Source: Corallium rubrum
Taxonomy: Eukaryota; Cnidaria; Anthozoa; Scleralcyonacea; Coralliidae
DNA length: 64,000 nt
Direction: 5' to 3'
Assembly: GCA_964035015.1 (NCBI GenBank)
Contig: OZ036015.1
Coordinates: 7,156,766 to 7,220,765, forward strand
Shown piece after piece: positions 46,430 to 58,270 of this stretch (the first letter of the stretch is position 1; each line of letters begins with the position of its first letter). The position numbers were made by a program, and so were the translations under genes. The notes beneath the pieces were generated by a model, which saw only the letters and a list, made by a program, of their open reading frames with translations, was not told where the DNA came from and made no database searches.

Positions 46430-47515
46430 CTTTAACGCATCGACTTTCACGACTCACACTTTGGTATCAGGGACATCGAGATAAGCTCTGCTGAGTGTGT
46501 AAGCAATTACGAGTTGACTTCCTTGGATATAGTAATGGAATACAATGTCGCAACGGTGAATTCGTAACATCAGTGCTTGTAGTCGCTTCGGGATATGGGT
46601 GATGGGTTTCTTGAGGATTGAGGTCATTATTCACAATGGTCGAAATGTTCGAGGCCGTACACCACAGTTAAGGTTTCCTTCACGATTTGCGCACAGTTTC
46701 GTTCTGCTGGTGTGATTTCTCTTGAAGTATACTCAATTGGTTTGCCATCTTGCATTAGGGTAGCCCCGAGTCCGTCTTGCTGCTATCTACTTGCAACACT
46801 AGTTCATTGTTGCGAACAAAATATGCAAGAAGAGGTGTATCTGCGATCATTTTCCTGAGTTTCTGGAGCGCTTCTCTGCAGTCATCTGACCAGTTCCACT
46901 CCGCTTCTTTCTTTGTCAGCTCTTTAATGATAGCAAATCGCCAGCAAGGTTGGGTAGAAATTTTGCAAATTACTAAATCATTCTATATAGCCTCTTACTC
47001 CATGTACATCGGCGGGGGCTGGCATGTCGAGGATAGCCTCTATTTTTGACTTGTCTGCTTTGACTCCTTCATTGGTAATAAGATATCCCATAAATTTGAT
47101 CTCCGTCTGCTTCAGGACAGCTTTCTCATCATTCAACCTGATCCTTCTTTCTATACATGTACTCTGTAGTGCCACGAGGTTCTGTTCGTGATCACCATAT
47201 GATGTCGCCTTCTTCGCTTGTGTTGCCACTCCCATACACTACCAGCTCATCAGCAATACATATCACTCCCTCTAGGCCAATGAGAGCCTCATTGAGCTTT
47301 CGCTTGAATATTTCGCGCCGACTTTTAGCCCAAAAGGAAGTCTGGTCCACCTGTATCTTCCAAACGGGGTAGTCATGGTGGTAAGACGGCTGGATTCCTT
47401 GTCATTTTGGACGTGCCAGTAAGCCTGCTTGACGTGAAGTTTGCTGAAAACTTGTATCTTGAGACTGAGGAGGACATCGTCCAGTGTCAGTAGCTTGTGT
47501 TCCCGTTTGTAGTAT
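46430..47515 (-). pseudogene. Ty3/Gypsy RT and RNase H remnant (catalytically dead)
   Basis: Reading minus: LLTLDDVLLSLKIQVFSKLH, VKQAYWHVQNDKESSRLTTM, TTPFGRYRWTRLPFGLKVG; a frameshift; IADELVVYG; then ALQSTCIERRIRLNDEKAVL, KFMGYLITNEGVKADKSKIE; then ELTKKEAEWNWSDDCREALQ and an RNase H start (VLQVDSS). The first catalytic Asp (FSKLD) is His and the YxDD-type box reads IADEL, so the RT cannot work. Multiple frameshifts. Confidence 0.75.
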
Positions 47516-47959
47516 TTGCAGAGTCTACTTTATTCCTCGGAATCAGTCTAATCTAGGTACACACCCGGAGGTCATCTACAACAATTCTCCTCTCCAAGTC
47601 AAACCTAATGTCTTAACATAACAAACAACATTTAGAATATGAACATTAAACGTCAATAAAATGTTCCAATACTTTTATTAAGTAAGTCATTTATTTTGTC
47701 CATAATAATCCGGCCCTCGCGTCTTTCTCTTGCAGGGTGTTGCCAGGTTACCACTTCACTCAGATGCTCTTTTACTGGAATTACATTGTCGTTCATGTCA
47801 TTGGCAGACTGTCCTTCCACTTCTGGGACAATGGCTTCTCTACTTCATTCTTCTCTACATTCTGCTGCAAGGTTTCCTTCATTATCGCTGTTGTTGTTTT
47901 CTCTGCTGAAAATCTGATCTTGGTGTCCTCTCATCTTCCGGGCGTCAATGAGTTCCACT

Positions 47960-48629
47960 ATAAATGATACTGGTCACGTTCACTGATTTATCCGTCCTGG
48001 AATCTATTTCTCGCCATGGGAGCTGTAATTTCTGATGTACACCAAGTCTCCTGGCTTGAAAAATCTCTCCTTGGCATGGCAATCACATCGTTACTTCCGG
48101 TCTTGCTGCCTCTTTTCTTTTCTACTCTTCTTCCCACATCTGGATTAAACAAGTCTAATCTTGACAATGACTTTCTGCCCATTAGTAACTCTGCTGGTGC
48201 TACTGCTGGTGGTTCGGTATTGAAACAAGAATCGTGAAACTTTTCCTTCATTACTTTCCTCTTTCAGCTTTTTTATTCCTTCTTTAACTGTTTGGACCGC
48301 CCGTTCAGTTAACCATTCGAGGCTGGGTGGTACGAGCTGTTTTCACGTGCTTGATACTTCTGTTGTTAAGAAATTGTTAAAATTCTTTACTTGTAAAACA
48401 TGATACATTCTCACTAACTAGTTTCTCAGGAAGCTCATGCGTAGCAAAAACCATTCTTAATTTCTCAATTGTTTTACTTGAGGTTGATGTGTTCATTGGG
48501 AATACTTTAATCCACTTCGAGTATACGTCAATTAATGCGAGGAACATTTTTCCTTGGAACGGCCCAGCGCAGTCTACGTGTACTCTTGACGATGGTCTGT
48601 TGGTCCACTCCCATAGACCTTCTTCAAAA
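47960..48629 (-). pseudogene. Ty3/Gypsy integrase core and C-terminal domain, second element
   Basis: Core from ~48610: EWTNRPSSRVHVDCAGPFQG, KMFLALIDVYSKWIKVFPMN, FATHELPEKLVSENVSCFTS (the second Asp is Glu/Asn-like: VSENVS where VSDNGT is usual). The C-terminal part is 48251-47988: PAELLMGRKSLSRLDLFNPD, VGRRVEKKRG, DFSSQETWCTSE. Since a second integrase N-terminal region is present (48955-48781), this is a different copy from the one at 46.1-47.5 kb. Confidence 0.75.
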
Positions 48630-48780
48630 ATGGCCGCCGAATTAAAATTATTTTATATACATATAAATTAGCCCTTATGAACTCGTTTTCATGCATAAAA
48701 TTTAAAAGAATTTTTACTTTAAAACGAGGTCATTAGAGCTAATTTATATGCACATAAAATAATTCTAATTCGGCGGCCAT
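48630..48780. mobile_element. 151-bp fold-back MITE inserted in the Gypsy integrase
   Basis: Starts ATGGCCGCCGAATTA and ends TTCTAATTCGGCGGCCAT. The arms run ~60 bp (AATTATTTTATAT.CATATAAATTA and inverse). It splits the integrase zinc region from the core. Confidence 0.8.
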
Positions 48781-48957
48781 CTATCTATGGATGTAGCGGT
48801 GCTTCTGGCGGTGTTTTGCGGTGTCCTTGGCATTCCGTGTTCTTTCTAATTCAACGTCTATCTTTGGCCACCAAACAAAAAGCGCGTGCTAATCGCTTTC
48901 ATACGGCAGATTCCTGGATTCGTGCCATGAAGTTCTTCTATGATTTTTCCCTCAGAG
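48781..48957 (-). pseudogene. Ty3/Gypsy integrase zinc region, second element
   Basis: On minus EGKIIEELHGTNPGICRMKA followed by ISTRFLFGGQ: the LHxxHPGxxxMKxxxRxxxWWPG motif in decayed form (first His of H..H retained as LH, second changed). Confidence 0.55.
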
Positions 48958-48973
48958 TTGGTGGAACTACAAC

Positions 48974-49005
48974 TCTCCCCACCCCCCCCCCCCCCCCCCA
49001 CCCCC
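48974..49005. repeat. poly-C tract
   Basis: C-rich run with a few A interruptions. Confidence 0.9.
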
Positions 49006-49139
49006 ACGTACTCACGTACGTCGCAATTGACTATCCCTCCGCGAAACCTGCTGTTGAACTTAAATCGTTGTGCAGATAGTGAGCTGTGACTCGGTTTTTG
49101 TTGGGAATTTCTACGGTTGCCAGCTAATTTGTGTCAGAA

Positions 49140-49772
49140 TCACCAGAGTATCAGAGTCGCTTTTTGCATAAAATGGTTTCTACCTTTGTCATAGTTACAG
49201 AGTTTTCTCCAGGCAGGACGTTTGTTCTTTATAGCTTCATGAGGCTTTCCACAGAAATTGCGCTCCTTCAGAATGTGGTTGAATGTGGTTGGTTGTACTG
49301 CTTTTAGCCTTTGTTGCTGGCTATTTTCACAATCTTCTCTTGTTTTGTTGCTGGCTATTTTCTCAATCTTCTCTTGTTGACTAGACACACTCGTCTCCTT
49401 TTTTAATTCTTGAGGTGATTTCATAGTTTCTGCATTATTCTACTGCTTTCTGAAAGTCTAGATTACTCTATCGTAATAACAGTTCTTGTTGCTTACTGGT
49501 TACACTGAAAACTATTTTGTCTCCGTATCATTCTTTTTTACTCCTTGTAGTTGCACGACTCAGCATAAGAGTATAACTTTGTTAGAAACGCGTGGAAAGG
49601 CTCTTGCCTTACAGTGTAATATGATAGCTGTTTGTCGCTGATTGGGTTTGTTATTATTCCCGGTAGCTTCCATATACATCTGTGATTGACGTTTCCATTT
49701 CTTAAAACTATCTGCCATATTACGGTCTTTCAGATCGAGTGTTGGAGGTAAATGAAATTGCGCCATTTCCAT
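49140..49772 (-). pseudogene. Ty3/Gypsy gag remnant
   Basis: The N-terminal part (49772-49560) reads MAQFHLPPTLDLKDRNMADS, FKKWKRQSQMYMEATGNNNK and TAIILHCKARA, the usual gag start of metazoan Gypsy elements. The C-terminal part (49424-49140) has decayed zinc knuckles FCGKPHEAIKNKRPAWRKLC, NYDKGRNHFMQKA. Upstream LTR not identified; a TTAA MITE begins at 49777. Confidence 0.65.
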
Positions 49773-50090
49773 TTAAAGGTGCATTACACTACGCTCTGCG
49801 TATGTACGAAAGTAATGTTTACATCTATATTTATGAAAAAAATACTGGTACATCATTTAAGATTATAAACTTTTTTTGCTTCTTCTTCATTAATTGTACT
49901 CGAAACAAAACATTTTTAGGAGAAATCCGAAGTGATATCCTCACCGAAACGCTTGGTTTTCTGCCATGTTGCTCGGAACGGTTTACACTGAGCAGAGCAC
50001 TTCATATAATTATCTTTGAATGACTGGTTTGTGAGGCTCACAAAAACGAGATAGCGGACCATGCGCAGAACGGAGAGGAATGTACATTTA
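49773..50090. mobile_element. TTAA MITE, diverged copy 2
   Basis: Same family as 3298-3606 (TACGAAAGTAATGTTTACAT, AAATCCGAAGTGATATCCTC, GGTTTTCTGCCATGTTGCTC). The left TTAA is kept at 49773-49776; the right end is decayed. It sits directly upstream (minus sense) of the gag start. Confidence 0.75.
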
Positions 50091-50144
50091 CATTACTGAT
50101 ACTTAATCATAATATATATGTCAGGAATCTTTAGGCGTATACGC

Positions 50145-50310
50145 TGCCACCATGTTAGAAGGATCTCATGTTATCGGTAGAATACATTAAGCAGTAAAGC
50201 ATTAAATATACGTGTAGCTTTCTATTTTCTCCTTGCTCCAACAACAACCAAAGTGCGCACGCGCGAACGTTCAAATACCCTCCAGAGATTGCGGGCTCAA
50301 CGATACTTAC
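50145..50310 (+). repeat. dispersed repeat, copy related to 40.03 kb
   Basis: See shared blocks at 40.03 kb. The continuation of that repeat (AAAACTCATTAATAATT.ATGAGG) appears only at ~51833, so ~1.5 kb is inserted or unrelated here. Confidence 0.6.
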
Positions 50311-50319
50311 CAACAAATG

Positions 50320-51825
50320 TATGCATAAATATCTAACAATTCAGTATTAACAATTGTGGAATTCATTTGGTAAAAATCTATTAACGTAGCCAATCACTTC
50401 CTTTATCGGAAAGTGCAGTATAATAGTAAAATGATGTGACCTAAGGCAATATAAGTGCATGTAGATTATAAATACGGCAAAATTTATTTATTTCCTTTGA
50501 TTAGCATGCAAAATAGATTAGCATTTGGTCGGGGTGTGTCATGGGTGTGTGTAAGTAGTTAAACCAATGACAGCCTAAAGGCTTCTTTGACGTCATAATT
50601 TATAAACGAGATTGACACAACAATGATCAAATGCATGAGGCGCTATGTTAAGATTCGTTCCAAATCAATCAGAGAAAAAAACAAGGAAAACTATGATTCT
50701 ATGTGGACGACATGTCTTGATGGTTGCTCCTACAAATTTATAGTCCATTGAGTCCATTTGCTATCGACTATTTGAAACATGGTCACGGCGATCGAAATGA
50801 AGTGTATTAACAGTGTAAACAGTTTGTCTGCATGGAAGATCAAATCTCTATTCCGCGTCGCCAACAAGCAACCAACAAGTCGAAGCAGACGCCATCGAGC
50901 TCAGAGGAGGGGAAATAAAATGGCCAAGGAAGGCAAATATAACTTCGTCTTCGTGAGTTGTGATTGTTAGAAATAGAGATGTTACTAGTGATATTCAACA
51001 ATCATCGTAATACGGTACTCGCATTATTTAAAGGCAACTTATAGTCTAGAAGAGGTATCTATAGATGAATGTCATTGATTCTATTATTAAATAGTAAGCT
51101 GTTTTCAATTCAAAACATATGAGAACAAATAATTTATATCCCACGTTCAAAACTCAGAATAATCGCTCGTAAATTGTTAAATATATGAGATGGGAGAGAA
51201 CAAAGAGTTTCGCGCCATTCATGCTAATTAAATTCGATTTCCTACAAGTGAAACAAGTCGACTACTCGAAACTTCGCCGCTCATAATTTCTCGCCTTCTC
51301 CCTACGGTTTGTTGGCTGTTTCGAATAAAACAATAAACTGAAGGTAGTCGACTTGTGGCAAGTCTATACATATACTTACATTGCGATGACACGTTTTTCC
51401 CCATACATTTTCTTTGCCACTGAGCTTCGTTTATATTCGAACTATTTGCTTTCCACCCACACCAGTTTTCTTCAAAGTCACAAGAATTCGGAACTGAAAA
51501 CAGTAATCAAAATGTATACTGTTTTAATACAACATAGAACAACATCAGAACTACTGTCCACAATTGCCAAATAAAATATTAATTTTGTGGCAATACGAGG
51601 AAAATGAATCTGCTAACTTAGATTTGGAATCATAGATAATGTTTTGTTTAGTTTTCCAACTTTTGGCCAGTAACATTAAAAAAAATTAGTAATGAAGACT
51701 TAGCCGCCACAACGCCGAAATTAAAACAAGAAATCCGGTCCAATTTTAATAATCTACGACAAATTACGTGCACATGCAATAGTTTTTACTCATATCTTAG
51801 GACTATTGTTTAATAAACAACATTT
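50320..51825. other. no gene supported
   Basis: The 63-codon frame at 50779-50970 has a basic, Arg-rich middle (PTSRSRRHRAQRRGNKMAKE) but no known domain. CRE-like TGACGTCA near 50588. Confidence 0.35.
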
Positions 51826-51874
51826 ATCTTTAAAAACTCATTAATAATTTATGAGGAAAATAGAAAAGAAATGG

Positions 51875-53765
51875 TTGTATGCCTGAGGAAAATCTTATTG
51901 CTCAAAAAATTTCTAAAAAGGTAGAAATGTAAGTATGCTAATAAAAATATAAAATTTTATATTAAAATTGTCATCCTATAATTAGCAATTAAATAAGAAA
52001 ACAAACAAATGCGTCCAAAGATTTTTTAAGAATTTTCTTTCTAAGATTATTTTTAAGCTAAATAAATTACTGCTGTTCATGTACTTCGAAACCTTACTTA
52101 AAGAAAAACAAAAATATTTAAATAGCTTAAAAGTCTGGGTCGGTTGATGAATTAGATATATTTAACTGAATTGTAGGGCGTATTTCATGTTTGTGTTTGA
52201 AGCAGTGATTCACTATATGCGCAAAAAATATGAAAAATATCTCCAACAAAATGCATAGATGTAATAGCTCGGGTTTTAATTCAAAATAAACTTGTGTTCT
52301 TGCATTGGAGCTCGGCTAGGGACGTTAAAGTGAAAAAGTCGGGGTTTTGGTTTCAATAATCTCGTTTGCACGCGTCAATTCGACGTCTCACTAAAGTAAA
52401 CGATATGTTATTTTTAAACACAGCTTCATAGAGTAATTTTGAAACAACTTTAATTTAATAACGATGCCTTTTTTCTATATATGTTTTCCTCTTTAAACTT
52501 TGCTTTGTTTAAAGTACTTAAACGTCCTACTTGCTACGTTCGATCATGACATAATGAAAGCGACATTTCCCGCCTGGCATGGCTTGTTCCTGGTGACAGA
52601 ACATTGAAACGTACAAAATTAAATAAACTCCTTTCTCACTAACGGCCCGTTTAGGTTAAACGCGGGAATCTCATAAAACGTCTTCTATATCTAGCGTATT
52701 TGAAATGCCGGATCATCCAATCTGTCCTACATTATTTCTGATTGCAACCGTCGTCTACATCATTTTTGACAACCCTTTTCTGATTCTTCCTTCCATTTCT
52801 ATCACCATAATCAGGGTCATACTTTTAACTATCGTTTGCAATGCCCTGCGTATAAGTAAAAGATGAGTTAAATTCGGAAAGCTAAATTTAGACAACTGGA
52901 AAGAAGGCAGCTCAAAATATCTCTAAATTTTTCAAGAGTACAGTACTCGCATGGATAATAAAAAGCTGTGTATTCAGGCTGCGGATTTAAATACCTCCCA
53001 AGTAAAATTGTTCTTGTTTACAAAGTTAGTCCTAACTCTGACTATAATTCCTTCTCCAACCCTTTCTGAAAACCTTAACACTAACTTGTAAGCTCACCCT
53101 ACCCATATGCATTATCGGTTTACAATATATACCTTGCGCCTAACTTTTATGTTCACCCTATTAAAGCTACATTTCAGGTAACATCGCAACACGCGCGCGT
53201 ATACATGTGATTAGTGTGATACGTCGATAACATTAAAATGTATCTAATGCCTAATAAAAGTCTAACTTAGAATGAAAATTGTTTATCAAAGCCACTAGGC
53301 GTTAAAATTTGCTGCTTGTTTTGTGAAGTGGGTAAAAAATAATAGCTACAATTAATACGTTTTTGCCATTAGCTTACAAATAAAATTGTTTGCAAATTTG
53401 TTCCGCGCAAGCAGATATAAGTATTGTCCTCAACTGTTAGACTCGAGGATTTACTTGACTGTTTAGTAGGTTGAAGAACCATCGCTGCGTATATAATGGT
53501 CATCATTATTCCGAGAGAAGTTGCGGTAATCGATGCACAAAGCAGGATTGAGTTCTACGATTGTAGCAACTTGTCTTGCACTCTTGCAACCATCTTAACC
53601 ATTGCATTTGCACAACATACTTACTAAACGGTACACACGTTTGTGCCACCTTGCAACAATTAAATAAATTACGTTGACTTCTAGCTTGTTTCCAGAGTTT
53701 CTATTGTGTGGCAATTACAAGACACCAGACCGTTTGGCGTGCAAAAGAAAAAATATCAGAAAACA
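51875..53765. other. intergenic, no gene seen
   Basis: AT-rich, without coding, RNA or repeat structure I can support. Confidence 0.4.
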
Positions 53766-53767
53766 CA

Positions 53768-53768
<1 letters not shown>

Positions 53769-53863
<95 letters not shown>
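53769..53863. repeat. (TA)n microsatellite, left of the 53.9-kb ribozyme unit
   Basis: About 47 TA units. Confidence 0.95.
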
Positions 53864-53864
<1 letters not shown>

Positions 53865-54049
53865 CGATAAGGTGATAATTGATTAGCTTGCATGGTAAAT
53901 AGGATTAAAGCGTACAAAATATTGTAAGTTTTAGCTGTCTGGCGTTAGGCCGTTTTATCTGAAGAGTGCCAAGCTCGTGGTACGAAACTAAATAGTAATA
54001 AATATGCCTAGTCAAATTTGTTGAGTCACTCTACCTCCATTTGTATATA

Positions 54050-54051
<2 letters not shown>
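53864..54051 (+). mobile_element. ~190-bp hammerhead unit between two (TA)n tracts (retrozyme-like or PLE pLTR)
   Basis: Non-coding unit holding a hammerhead at 53954-54002, followed by GTTGAGTCACTCTACC. This resembles the GAGCACTC block seen after the PLE-3 and PLE-4 hammerheads. It has no RT. Either a PLE cut down to its terminal repeat, or a small non-autonomous ribozyme element. Confidence 0.6.
53954..54002 (+). ncRNA. hammerhead ribozyme, 53.9-kb unit
   Basis: Stem I TTTAT/ATAAA (5 bp), core CTGAAGA (position 7 is free), stem II GTGCCA-AGCTCG-TGGTAC (6 bp, one G-T), GAAA, stem III ACT-AAAT-AGT, cleavage A. Complete core with a normal G-C closing stem II. Confidence 0.85.

Positions 54052-54132
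<81 letters not shown>
54052..54132. repeat. (TA)n microsatellite between the ribozyme unit and PLE-4
   Basis: About 38 TA units. Confidence 0.95.
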
Positions 54133-54135
<3 letters not shown>

Positions 54136-54150
54136 CGCTTACCTCAAAAG

Positions 54151-54206
54151 TCTGCTACAGGCTGTTTCATCTAAAAAAGAATCTTCAAGAATCTTCAAGA
54201 ATCTTC
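54151..54206 (-). ncRNA. truncated hammerhead remnant with TTGAAGATTC triplication, PLE-4 left copy
   Basis: On minus the 3' part of the ribozyme is intact (AGATGAAACAGCCTGTAGCA). The 5' stem I strand and core C are lost, replaced by TTGAAGATTC in three tandem copies at the deletion junction. Not expected to cleave. Confidence 0.7.
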
Positions 54207-54207
54207 A

Positions 54208-55463
54208 ATATGTGTGCATTGTGTTTAGTGATTATTGACTTAACATTGTTCATGCAGCTGTAACTTACTTTGACCGTGTTTCTGTTAAAAATCTTATGCA
54301 GCTTGTGGTGTGGTGGGAAGTGCTTGTCAATTAGGTTTAGGAAATTACGTCCTATGTTTGTGCTTACACTCTTGCTAAAAGGTGGGTTGAACCAAGTGAT
54401 GTTGCGTTGCCTATTCCTGCGTGGTTGCTGTGCTGTGTGTTGAGTGTAGCTAAGATCATGATCAAAGTTGCTGTGCCTAAGTGCGTTCTGATATATGGGT
54501 GCAGATTCCTGAAAAACTTGTCCATCTGATGAGAGAAGTGCAATGCGCTTGTTGATTGATGCAGGTAACTGTCTTGTGATGCTTGGTGGGTGGTTAGAGT
54601 GCTTATTTATGTAAAGCGGATCGTCATTGGGCTTCCTATAGGGCCTATAATTTCCATTGTTAAGGTCGAAAGTTACATCTAAAAAGTTTACTATGCGTAA
54701 ATTTGATTCGGCGGTAATTTTGAGGTCAAACTGCTCGAAAATTTTGTGGAGTTCTTTCCTTGTTTTGTCTGCTAAACGTGCTGATTTACTTTTTATAATA
54801 GCCAAACCGTCATCTCTATATAGGCCAATGCTTTCTTTGCCAAATTTCTTACTTAGGTGATTTAAAATGAAAAGGCCTACTAACTCACAAACTTCCGCGC
54901 CGTCGAAACAACCCATGGTAACGTCAAACAAACTATTGCTATCTTTTTTTATCCATGAAATTCCGGTGTTGAAAAGGAGAGATTTTCTAGCGTGTTTTAT
55001 TATTGAAATATTGTTTTCAGTTATAGTAGCCAAATTCGAAGCCCAAGATAATGCTTGGTCCAATAGTTTTACTGAAATAGACGGATAGAAATCGACAATG
55101 TCAAACGAAATAAAACTACATGTATGTCTGTCCTTATCTTTTATATTGCCAAACCACTCAATTACTTGTTTTGTATTTCTCCATTGGTTTAAATTCAGTT
55201 TTTGTCTCAAATTAGAATTAATTTTGTCCAAAGTCACCTTACTTAGTTTTCCGGATTCGCTTTTAGCGGGGTTAATTAATCGGCATTTTGGATTGTTTTC
55301 GAAATTTTCTTTGTGGTCTTTTAAAGATATAAATGCTTCGCGTTTTTTCATTTTTTCTATTTTGTCGCCGATTCCTAAACTGTTCGAAATTTCTTTTAGT
55401 TCCGAATCAATTTCATCTATAGTGTCCTCGGATCCATGCTTATATGTTTTTGTGATGTTGTCA
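54208..55463 (-). pseudogene. PLE-4 RT, left copy, nuclease deleted
   Basis: RT region with REAFISLKDHKENFENNPKC, RLINPAKSESGKLSKVTLDK, motif A FISFDIVDFYPSIS, motif B TMGCFDGAEVCELVGLF, motif C GLYRDDGLAI, then TWFNPPFSKSVSTNIGRNFL and KVSYSCMNNVKSIITKHNA. The frame is open throughout and then runs into the hammerhead remnant (ILKILEDS). Lacks the zinc box and GIY-YIG domain, and the N-terminus at the inversion centre. RT active-site residues kept. Confidence 0.87.
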
Positions 55464-55545
55464 TGTGATGTGTTTTGTGATGTTGTCATGTCATGTGATG
55501 TTGTCACAATGACAACATCACAAAAACATATAAGCATGGATCCGA

Positions 55546-57289
55546 GGACACTATAGATGAAATTGATTCGGAACTAAAAGAAATTTCGAACAGTTTAGGA
55601 ATCGGCGACAAAATAGAAAAAATGAAAAAACGCGAAGCATTTATATCTTTAAAAGACCACAAAGAAAACTTCGAAAACAATCCAAAATGCCGATTAATTA
55701 ACCCCGCTAAAAGCGAATCCGGAAAACTAAGTAAGGTGATTTTGGACAAAATTAATTCTAATTTGAGACAAAAACTGAATTTAAACCAATGGAGAAATAC
55801 AAAACAAGTAATTGAGTGGTTTGGCAATATAAAAGATAAGGACAGACATAGTTTTATTTCGTTTGACATTGTCGATTTCTATCCGTCTATTTCAGAAAAA
55901 CTATTGGACCAAGCATTATCTTGGGCTTCGAATTTGGCTACTATAACTGAAAACAATATTTCAATAATAAAACACGCTAGAAAATCTCTCCTTTTCAACA
56001 CCGGAATTTCATGGATAAAAAAAGATAGCAATAGTTTGTTTGACGTTACCATGGGTTGTTTCGACGGCGCGGAAGTTTGTGAGTTAGTAGGCCTTTTCAT
56101 TTTAAATCACCTAAGTAAGAAATTTGGCAAAGAAAGCATTGGCCTATATAGAGATGACGGTTTGGCTATTATAAAAAGTAAATCAGCACGTTTAGCAGAC
56201 AAAACAAGGAAAGAACTCCACAAAATTTTCGAGCAGTTTGACCTCAAAATTACCGCCGAATCAAATTTACGCATAGTAAACTTTTTAGATGTAACTTTCG
56301 ACCTTAACAATGGAAATTATAGGCCCTATAGGAAGCCCAATGACGATCCGCTTTACATAAATAAGCACTCTAACCACCCACCAAGCATCACAAGACAGTT
56401 ACCTGCATCAATCAACAAGCGCATTGCACTTCTCTCATCAGATGAACAAGTTTTTCAGGAATCTGCACCCATATATCAGAACGCACTTAGGCACAGCAAC
56501 TTTGATCATGATCTTAGCTACACTCAACACACAGCACAGCAACCACGCAGGAATAGGCAACGCAACATCACTTGGTTCAACCCACCTTTTAGCAAGAGTG
56601 TAAGCACAAACATAGGACGTAATTTCCTAAACCTAATTGACAAGCACTTCCCACCACACCACAAGCTGCATAAGATTTTTAACAGAAACACGGTCAAAGT
56701 AAGTTACAGCTGCATGAACAATGTTAAGTCAATAATCACTAAACACAATGCACACATATCTAGGAATAACATGCCACAGGATAAGGACACTAGCAGTTGA
56801 AATTGTAAGAAAAACACGAATTGTCCACTTAGAAAACAATGCATGACTAGGGACATAGTATACAAAGCAACATTCACAGTAAGCAACACAAGCACGATCA
56901 AGAACTACATTGGCATGACTTCAACCACATTCAAAGAGCGATTGGCCAACCACACGAAATCTTTTCAGCATAAAAAGCATGCAAACGACACCGAACTTTC
57001 GAAATATATTTGGGCATTGAAAGAAAACAATAAGGATTTTAGTATTAATTGGCAAATTTTAAAACATTCTATTTCGTACACGGGAGGTTCAAAACGATGT
57101 AATTTATGTTTAGAAGAAAAATTTTATATTTTGAAAGATAAAAACAAGAATTGTTTACTCAACAAAAGAGCAGAAATTATCAGTCAATGTCGTCATCGAA
57201 ACAAATTCCGCGCAAACAGCGCGACAAAAGCCATGAATGCATGTATTGTTTCGCCCCCACATTCCCACGTTCCGACAATAAGGATATAA
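55546..57289 (+). pseudogene. PLE-4 RT and GIY-YIG endonuclease, right copy (one stop)
   Basis: Same RT as the left copy (motif A FISFDIVDFYPSIS, motif C GLYRDDGLAI), then a single in-frame TGA at 56798-56800. In the same frame follow the Cys box NCKKNTNCPLRKQC, DIVYKATFTV, the nuclease KNYIGMTSTTFKERLANHTK with FQHKKHANDTELSKYIWAL, and GSKRCNLCLEEKFYILKDK, LLNKRAEIISQCRHRNKFR. Apart from the stop and the missing N-terminus it is open. The YRDD-type RT with this Cys box is a family common in cnidarian genomes (recollection). Confidence 0.88.
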
Positions 57290-57315
57290 GCACCACCTGT
57301 TTTCGAAAATTGTCA

Positions 57316-57358
57316 TCTGCCTGAAGATTCTTTTTTAGATGAAACAGCCTGTAGCAGA
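57316..57358 (+). ncRNA. hammerhead ribozyme, PLE-4 right copy
   Basis: Stem I TCTGC/GCAGA, core CTGAAGA, T, weak stem II TCT-TTTTT-AGA, T, GAAA, stem III ACA-GCC-TGT, cleavage A. Core nucleotides complete. Stem II is AT-rich with the same T.T closing mismatch as PLE-3, so activity is uncertain. Confidence 0.65.
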
Positions 57359-57441
57359 CTTTTGAGGTAAGCGAAAATCTATATTTGCTCTAACTATATG
57401 TTATCGAGCACTCTTTGCGTTTCGTAGACCAAAACCCACAC

Positions 57442-58268
<827 letters not shown>

Positions 58269-58270
58269 AT

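Noticed and set aside
54657-56310. Frames antisense to the PLE-4 RT (for example 54867-55088, 55879-56100)
   Set aside because: They are mirror-image shadows of the RT on the opposite strand, appearing twice because the arms are inverted.
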